Assembly (NCBI RefSeq): GCF_022496765.1
Contig: NZ_VANV01000002.1
Coordinates: 124,001-188,000, forward strand
Reading direction: 5' to 3'
DNA: 64,000 nt
Origin: Acidaminobacter sp. JC074
GTDB lineage: Bacteria; Bacillota; Clostridia; Peptostreptococcales; Acidaminobacteraceae
A program made the position numbers and the translations under genes. This document shows, piece after piece, positions 59,469 to 64,000 of this stretch (position 1 is its first letter; every line of letters starts with the position of its first letter). The notes below the pieces were generated by a model. That model did no database searches, was not told the DNA's origin, and saw nothing but the letters and a program-made list of their open reading frames with translations.

Positions 59469-60371
59469 TTACTTATATAAAAAGTGCCCGAAGCATTCTG
59501 TGATGATTTTCCTTGCTGCAAATACAGATGTCATAGCAGGGTCTAAATTTGGTGCAACTTCAACCAAGTCAAAGCCCATAATAGGTAGATCAAACAATCC
59601 TTCTAAGAGGTTTAAAAGTTGTCTTGAAGTTAAACCACCAAACTGAGGTGTTCCTGTACCTGCTGCATAAGCTGGGTCTAAGCAGTCAATGTCTAAGGTG
59701 ATATAAATCTTGTTAAGATGACCAAGCTTGTCTTTAACATGTTTTAAAACACCATCTACCTTTAACTTGTCAAAGTCATAAGCACTTACAACATTGACAG
59801 GATGATCTGTAATAAAGTCAAGTTCATCTTCTTCAATGGAACGGATACCGATAAAGAACATATTTTCTCTAGACACATTCTCAAGTTCTAAAGCCCGTCT
59901 TTCAGTAGACCCATGTGAAAGTCTGTCGCCCTCTAAAGTGTCGCATAAATCAAAGTGTGCATCTATGTGAATAATACCAAAAGGCTCGTCTAAGGCATCA
60001 TTAATACCTTGGAGTACAGGAATTGTAATAGAATGGTCGCCACCTATGACAGTAAACTTTTGACCTCTTGAAACAATTTCTTGAATTTTAGTACGCGTTA
60101 TCTTGAATAAATCATCTCTAGATTCGGCTTGTATGTCTCCTAGATCTTTTATCTTAAGTGGTTTAAGACTTCTAAACTGCTCTGTAGTAGGCGGGATGGT
60201 ATAGGTTATTTCACGAATAGCTCTTGGGCCATCCTTGGCTCCTGATCTAAAACTGACACTGCCATCGTAAGGTACACCTAGAACTAGGATATCTGCATCC
60301 TTATCGTCTATTGATGGGTCATTAAGTCCAGCCCAAATTGCCTCTTGAATCATTTTTTCACTTGTTTTCAT
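59469..60371 (-). CDS. speB: Agmatinase family ureohydrolase
   Basis: This 300-residue Mn2+ enzyme has the ureohydrolase metal motifs GGDHSIT, HIDAHFDLCD and LDIDCLDPAYAAGTGTPQFGG. The family splits agmatine to putrescine and urea; close relatives act on guanidinobutyrate, guanidinopropionate or arginine-like compounds. The DAHFDLCDTLEG loop is not the classical DAHTD of B. subtilis SpeB, so specificity is less certain. Together with the guanidino operon at 3-7.7 kb it points to active guanidino-compound metabolism. AAGGAG ribosome site. Confidence 0.83.
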   Translation of the reverse strand: MKTSEKMIQEAIWAGLNDPSIDDKDADILVLGVPYDGSVSFRSGAKDGPRAIREITYTIPPTTEQFRSLKPLKIKDLGDIQAESRDDLFKITRTKIQEIVSRGQKFTVIGGDHSITIPVLQGINDALDEPFGIIHIDAHFDLCDTLEGDRLSHGSTERRALELENVSRENMFFIGIRSIEEDELDFITDHPVNVVSAYDFDKLKVDGVLKHVKDKLGHLNKIYITLDIDCLDPAYAAGTGTPQFGGLTSRQLLNLLEGLFDLPIMGFDLVEVAPNLDPAMTSVFAARKIITECFGHFLYK

Positions 60372-60480
60372 TTTCTTCTCCTTTTTAGTTAGTAATGGTT
60401 TGTCAAAAACTAACGTATGGAGATGGCTTCCATAAAGCCAATAAGTATGTTTAACTTATACCTTTTCTTTTTCAAACACA
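60372..60480 (-). promoter_or_regulatory. Possible structured leader of the agmatinase gene
   Basis: Three successive inverted repeats precede the gene on the minus strand: ATAAGT/ACTTAT (60441-60459), TGGCTT/AAGCCA (60424-60440, 5-base loop) and GTTAGT/ACTAAC (60388-60414), the last next to the ribosome site. No known riboswitch class was recognised. The remaining gap (60481-60689) is AT-rich and showed nothing definite. Confidence 0.3.
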
Positions 60481-60689
60481 TTTTTATGATTTGCATAATA
60501 ACCTCTCAAACTATTTTAACCTAATTTGACCAAAAAAAGAAGGTAATTAGTTTGGACTTATAATTAAAAAAGGAGCGAGTGGGTATATATAATGTGTTCT
60601 AAAATAGTCTAATATAATTTGCCTTTCGTGAAATAATAAGTGATTATAAATAAAAATATTTAAATAATTGAAACAATTGGTTGAAGCTG

Positions 60690-60718
60690 TTGACACTGGT
60701 GGCTTTATAGCATATAGT
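60690..60718 (+). promoter_or_regulatory. Promoter of the PAS-GGDEF-EAL gene
   Basis: A perfect TTGACA, 17-base spacer and TATAGT, 33 bases before the TTG start. Confidence 0.65.
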
Positions 60719-60750
60719 TCATAAGTTGATTCAACTAATAGGAGATAAAA

Positions 60751-62430
60751 TTGAAAAAAGATTATAAGAATAAGGTAAGAGAGCTAAACAACTTTATAGA
60801 ACTTTTTGATATGAACAATATGGGGCTTTGGGAGATGTATCCTGATGAGAAAGTTCAGTTTTATAATAAGCATTTTTATGATCAGTTCGATTTGTCTTTA
60901 GATAATTCTACTATGGCGGACTGGATTAATATTGTTCATCCATTAGATAAAGATCACTTTACTGATAATGTAGAAACTCAGACTATAAACAGAAGAGAAG
61001 TCTTTAGGTCTGAGTATCGTGTTGTTGCTAAAAACGGTGAAATCAGGTGGATAGAGGCAACTGGTATGGCTGAGTTTGATGAAGAGGGCCAACTTCTTAT
61101 TATGACAGGGTGCCATAATGATGTTACGCTCGAAAAAGCCTACAATGAGAAGTTGTTTGAACTGGCTTATTTAGATGAAGATACCCGCATGTATAATAAG
61201 AAGATGTTAGAAGAACATCTTAATGAACTAATGACAGATAATAAAAGTGGTAAGCTGATTTTCTTTGACTTTTATCTGTTAGAGCAGTTGATTGCCATTT
61301 ATGGTTATGAGTTTGCCAACCAAGTCATCATAAAGGGGATGGAGCTTGTACAGGGTTGTTATCATCAAAGAGTTCAGTTGTATCGTTTAGGATCTTATAA
61401 GTTTGCTATACTATTAAAGGAGCATTTAGATGATGCTTCTGTAAAAGAAGCCATCGATAGAATCCTTAATAAACTGGAACATCTTCGTGAACGTATGAAC
61501 TTTATTGTCCCTATCGTTGCCAATACATCGGTTATATATTTCAGTCATGAGGAAGGTTTATCAGGGGCTGATATTATTGATAAATCATATCTGGCCTTAG
61601 AGCTTGACCAAGACAAGGTAGAAAGCAAGACTGTATTTTATGATGAAGATGTTAAGTATCAGGTAACCAAGAAGCTCTTTATTAAAAATGGCATTCAAAA
61701 TGCTTTGGCTAATAATGAGTTTTATGTTGAGTATCAACCCCTTATTAGAATTGAAGATGATGAAGTGACAGGTTTTGAAGGCTTGATTCGATGGTACAAC
61801 GAAACATATGGCATGATTTATCCTGATAGCTTTATAGATGCTGCTGAAAAAAATCTACAAATTATCTCTATAGGAGAGTTTGTCTTAAAAGAAGGGTGTC
61901 AGTTCATAAAAGAATATAATGAAAAACATAAGTTAGACGCCACTATTTCAATAAACGCTTCAGTTGTAGAAATCATTCAACATGATTATGCAAGCAGAGT
62001 TTTAGACATTATAAATAAAAGCGGTATAAAAACCTCGAATGTTATCATTGAGATTACAGAAAGCTTGATGATCGACAAGGGAGAAGATGCTGTTAAACAG
62101 ATCAACATACTTAAAGATCATGGTGTTAAAATTGCCTTAGATGATCTTGGTGTTGGTTATGCCTCTTTAAATAATCTGCTGAGGATGCCTCTAGACGAGA
62201 TAAAAATCGACCGTGAGATTATGAATGAGGTTATGGTCGATGAATCTGCAGCAAGGTTTATTAAGTCGATTGTTAATCTTGGTCATGATAATGATCTAAC
62301 ACTTGTTGGTGAAGGCATTGAAACAGTTGAAATGATTGACATGTGCAAGTACTTAGAGATTGATTTTATACAAGGTTATGTTTATTCCAAACCAATGAAA
62401 AAAGAACAAGCATTAGATTATAAAAGATAG
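60751..62430 (+). CDS. PAS-GGDEF-EAL protein, probable cyclic di-GMP phosphodiesterase
   Basis: This 559-residue soluble protein has a PAS domain (residues 10-135; YRVVAKNGEIRWIEATGMAEFDEEG), a degenerate GGDEF domain (LGSYKF in place of GGDEF) and an EAL domain (about 310-555). EAL motifs are FEGLIRW, SINASV, IEITES, LDDLGVGYASL and VGEGIET. It should hydrolyse cyclic di-GMP under control of the PAS domain. The start is TTG at 60751 after GGAG. It is the second degenerate-GGDEF/EAL protein of the window. Confidence 0.87.
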   Translation: MKKDYKNKVRELNNFIELFDMNNMGLWEMYPDEKVQFYNKHFYDQFDLSLDNSTMADWINIVHPLDKDHFTDNVETQTINRREVFRSEYRVVAKNGEIRWIEATGMAEFDEEGQLLIMTGCHNDVTLEKAYNEKLFELAYLDEDTRMYNKKMLEEHLNELMTDNKSGKLIFFDFYLLEQLIAIYGYEFANQVIIKGMELVQGCYHQRVQLYRLGSYKFAILLKEHLDDASVKEAIDRILNKLEHLRERMNFIVPIVANTSVIYFSHEEGLSGADIIDKSYLALELDQDKVESKTVFYDEDVKYQVTKKLFIKNGIQNALANNEFYVEYQPLIRIEDDEVTGFEGLIRWYNETYGMIYPDSFIDAAEKNLQIISIGEFVLKEGCQFIKEYNEKHKLDATISINASVVEIIQHDYASRVLDIINKSGIKTSNVIIEITESLMIDKGEDAVKQINILKDHGVKIALDDLGVGYASLNNLLRMPLDEIKIDREIMNEVMVDESAARFIKSIVNLGHDNDLTLVGEGIETVEMIDMCKYLEIDFIQGYVYSKPMKKEQALDYKR

Positions 62431-62457
62431 ATCCTACTGAATATGTAGGATCTTTTT
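62429..62457 (+). terminator. Intrinsic terminator
   Basis: AGATCCTAC / GTAGGATCT with a 7-base loop and T5, starting inside the stop codon of the EAL gene. Confidence 0.8.
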
Positions 62458-62524
62458 AGGTCTGATTCCTTATCATATGTGGTATAATGAGAACAGGTTA
62501 AATAGCAAAACTAAAGGAGGCCAC

Positions 62525-63334
62525 ATGAAGAATTTCAAGGTTATACATCAAGTTGAAAATGACTTTATGAAAGTGGAAATAATAGAGAATCAGAAGTTGT
62601 CTGGTGCAAAAGATGGTCAAACAGCTCAGAAGCTTTTTTATATGGAACAAGCGGGCATTAAACTAAAAAATGTTCGTATCATCTTAAAAGAAGGGGCAGT
62701 TAAAATCGAATCAGGTGCATTATTTTTTATGAAGGGAAAAATAAAGGTTGCCACTAAACCAGCTAAAGGTTTTATTAAGAACTTGGGCTCTAACTTGTTA
62801 TCAGGAGAAAAAATGTTTAAACCTGAGTATTCAGGAAAGGGTGAAATCTGGTTGGAACCTTCTTTTGGTCACTTTAAAATCATCGAACTTGATAATGATG
62901 AGATTATCGTTGATAAAGGAATGTTCTATGCTTGTGATTCAAGTATGCAGGTATCAGCCGTTTCTCAGAAGAATTTATCATCTACAATGTTTGGTGGAGA
63001 GGGCTTCTTTCAGACAAAGGTTAAAGGGTCAGGTATTGTTGTGCTGAATATCCCAGTACCATTGGAAGAAGTCATGGTTTATCAATTGGATGATGAAGAC
63101 TTAAGAGTGGATGGCAATTATGCTATATTAAGACGTGGAGATATTAAGTTCACTGTAAAAATGGTTACCAAAGGCATCATAGGTACCATGGCATCAGGTG
63201 AGGGGATGCTGCAGACATTTTCAGGTACAGGTGAAGTTTGGTTAGCGCCAACACAGGCCGTTTATGAGGATCTGACAGCAGAAGGCATAAGCGGTATTGA
63301 TGATGATGGTTCATCTCATACGGAGACAGAATAA
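62525..63334 (+). CDS. AIM24 family protein
   Basis: This 269-residue beta-rich protein has the AIM24 pattern: MEQAGIKLKNVRI and IESGALFFMKGKIKVATK (about 40-75), GKGEIWLEPSFGHFKII, DKGMFYACDSSMQVSA, GEGFFQTKVKGSGIVVLNI and a final GEGMLQTFSGTGEVWLAPTQAVYE. The Asp/Ser-rich tail is low complexity. Family members form a double-psi/trap-like fold of unknown function. The ATG at 62525 follows AAAGGAGG; an upstream in-frame start at 62477 has no such site. Confidence 0.85.
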   Translation: MKNFKVIHQVENDFMKVEIIENQKLSGAKDGQTAQKLFYMEQAGIKLKNVRIILKEGAVKIESGALFFMKGKIKVATKPAKGFIKNLGSNLLSGEKMFKPEYSGKGEIWLEPSFGHFKIIELDNDEIIVDKGMFYACDSSMQVSAVSQKNLSSTMFGGEGFFQTKVKGSGIVVLNIPVPLEEVMVYQLDDEDLRVDGNYAILRRGDIKFTVKMVTKGIIGTMASGEGMLQTFSGTGEVWLAPTQAVYEDLTAEGISGIDDDGSSHTETE

Positions 63335-63346
63335 ACAAGGAGACAT

Positions 63347-64000
63347 ATGTATAAATTATTAGCGCTTGACATAGATGGTACCTTGCTTAACAGCCAGGGG
63401 CAGGTGGATCCATCGACAATTGAAGTTATAGAAAAAATTAAAGATCATGTATTAGTTACGATTAGCACAGGTAGACCCATTCAAGGCGTTTATAGATACA
63501 TTGACTTATTGGGCTTGAAATCACCGATCATTACTTATAACGGGGCTATGATTATCGATTCTAGAACGGACGAAGTACTCTACAGTCAGAAGATGAATGG
63601 AGATGATGCTAAGCAGGTTCTAGAACTTGGCAGTCAGTATGACACGACCATGATTATTTGGTCAAATAACAAGCTTTACTCAAATAGAATCAATGATTAT
63701 GTAAACAATTATAAAAAGTTATCTGGCTTAGAACCAATTGTTCTAAACGAGTTTGATGATCTTATTAAACAGGGTGTTACAAAAATATTATGGGTAAATG
63801 ATCCTGATACACTCGAAAGCTATCAAGAGAAAATTAAAGATCTTGTTCATAAGAGTATCACCTATTGTACATCAAAATCTCATTTGCTTGAGTTCTTTGA
63901 TTCAAGAGTTTCAAAGGCAAAGGCCTTAGAGTTTTTAGGCAGGAACTTTGAAATCAAAAGAGAAGAGATGATGGCTATTGGTGATGGCAACAATGATATT
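63347..64000 (+). CDS. Cof-type HAD-IIB phosphatase, N-terminal part (3' end outside window)
   Basis: The open frame starts at ATG 63347 after AAGGAG and is still open at the right edge after 218 codons. It has LLALDIDGTLL (motif I), VTISTGRPIQGV (motif II), KAKALEFLGRNF (motif III region) and reaches AIGDGNNDI (motif IV) at the last base. It is a sugar-phosphate-type HAD phosphatase, related to but distinct from the one at 41992. It lies 12 bases after the AIM24 gene. Confidence 0.88.
   Translation, partial: MYKLLALDIDGTLLNSQGQVDPSTIEVIEKIKDHVLVTISTGRPIQGVYRYIDLLGLKSPIITYNGAMIIDSRTDEVLYSQKMNGDDAKQVLELGSQYDTTMIIWSNNKLYSNRINDYVNNYKKLSGLEPIVLNEFDDLIKQGVTKILWVNDPDTLESYQEKIKDLVHKSITYCTSKSHLLEFFDSRVSKAKALEFLGRNFEIKREEMMAIGDGNNDI

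Overview
The window looks like chromosome of a low-GC, anaerobic, amino-acid-fermenting Clostridia-type bacterium (Bacillota). The grounds are the AT-rich sequence, strong GGAGG ribosome sites, U-tract terminators, ferredoxin-dependent enzymes (2-oxoacid:ferredoxin oxidoreductase, aldehyde:ferredoxin oxidoreductase, EFR1 flavodoxin-ferredoxins), butyrate kinase with phosphotransbutyrylase, PTS genes, LtaS-like and AIM24 proteins. I saw no rRNA, tRNA, IS element, phage gene or CRISPR array. The genus cannot be fixed from the sequence.

Layout. 1-2.8 kb: the end of an EFR1 protein, an old-yellow-enzyme reductase with a Cys cluster, a small HExxH protein and a GntR regulator. 3-7.7 kb: a guanidino-compound operon (two arginine-deiminase-superfamily hydrolases around a RocB-like M20 hydrolase, then an AGCS symporter). 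7.8-12.8 kb: an LtaS-like phosphoglycerol transferase, a protein with two retropepsin-like lobes, a TPR-GGDEF cyclase, and a small membrane protein whose best start codon is followed at once by a stop. 12.9-17.7 kb: two EFR1 proteins around a TetR gene, an ABM/HxlR pair, a radical SAM enzyme and an SDR. 17.8-23.2 kb: twin GntR regulators with shared palindromes, a GGDEF-EAL protein, an MCP and a TfoX-N/MORN protein. 23.4-31.3 kb: IclR and a fermentation operon (buk, ptb, aminotransferase, MFS, four-subunit 2-oxoacid:ferredoxin oxidoreductase). Together these can turn an amino acid into 2-oxoacid, acyl-CoA, acyl-phosphate and finally acid plus ATP.

31.4-44.5 kb: an NhaC antiporter behind an aromatic-rich mini-ORF, then the most unusual region. 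It is a complete private PTS (EIICB, EIIA, HPr, enzyme I) interleaved with a Sapep-type dipeptidase, a PRD regulator, an RPE-like TIM barrel, a tryptophanase-family beta-lyase, a GlcG-like protein, an iron alcohol dehydrogenase and a Cof phosphatase. The two transcription units each carry a near-match to the MtlR operator. I infer an undescribed route for a sugar-amino-acid or S-conjugate substrate. 44.5-49.5 kb: AraC regulator, GH2 beta-galactosidase-like enzyme and GPH symporter, with a cre-like site at the promoter.

49.5-56.5 kb: a divergent alpha/beta hydrolase, then an operon of an SCP2-like protein, alpha/beta hydrolase, ThiS/MoaD-like protein, tungsten-type aldehyde oxidoreductase, MFS, TetR and ThiF-like protein: a second undescribed-looking catabolic unit. 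56.5-58.5 kb (minus): a LytTR-DUF3021 pair with a duplicated WHPTW membrane protein and a head-GIN lipoprotein. 58.6-60.4 kb (minus): IMPase and agmatinase. 60.7-64 kb: PAS-GGDEF-EAL, AIM24 and the start of a Cof-type HAD phosphatase cut by the window edge. Almost all intergenic gaps hold recognisable promoters, terminators or inverted repeats.
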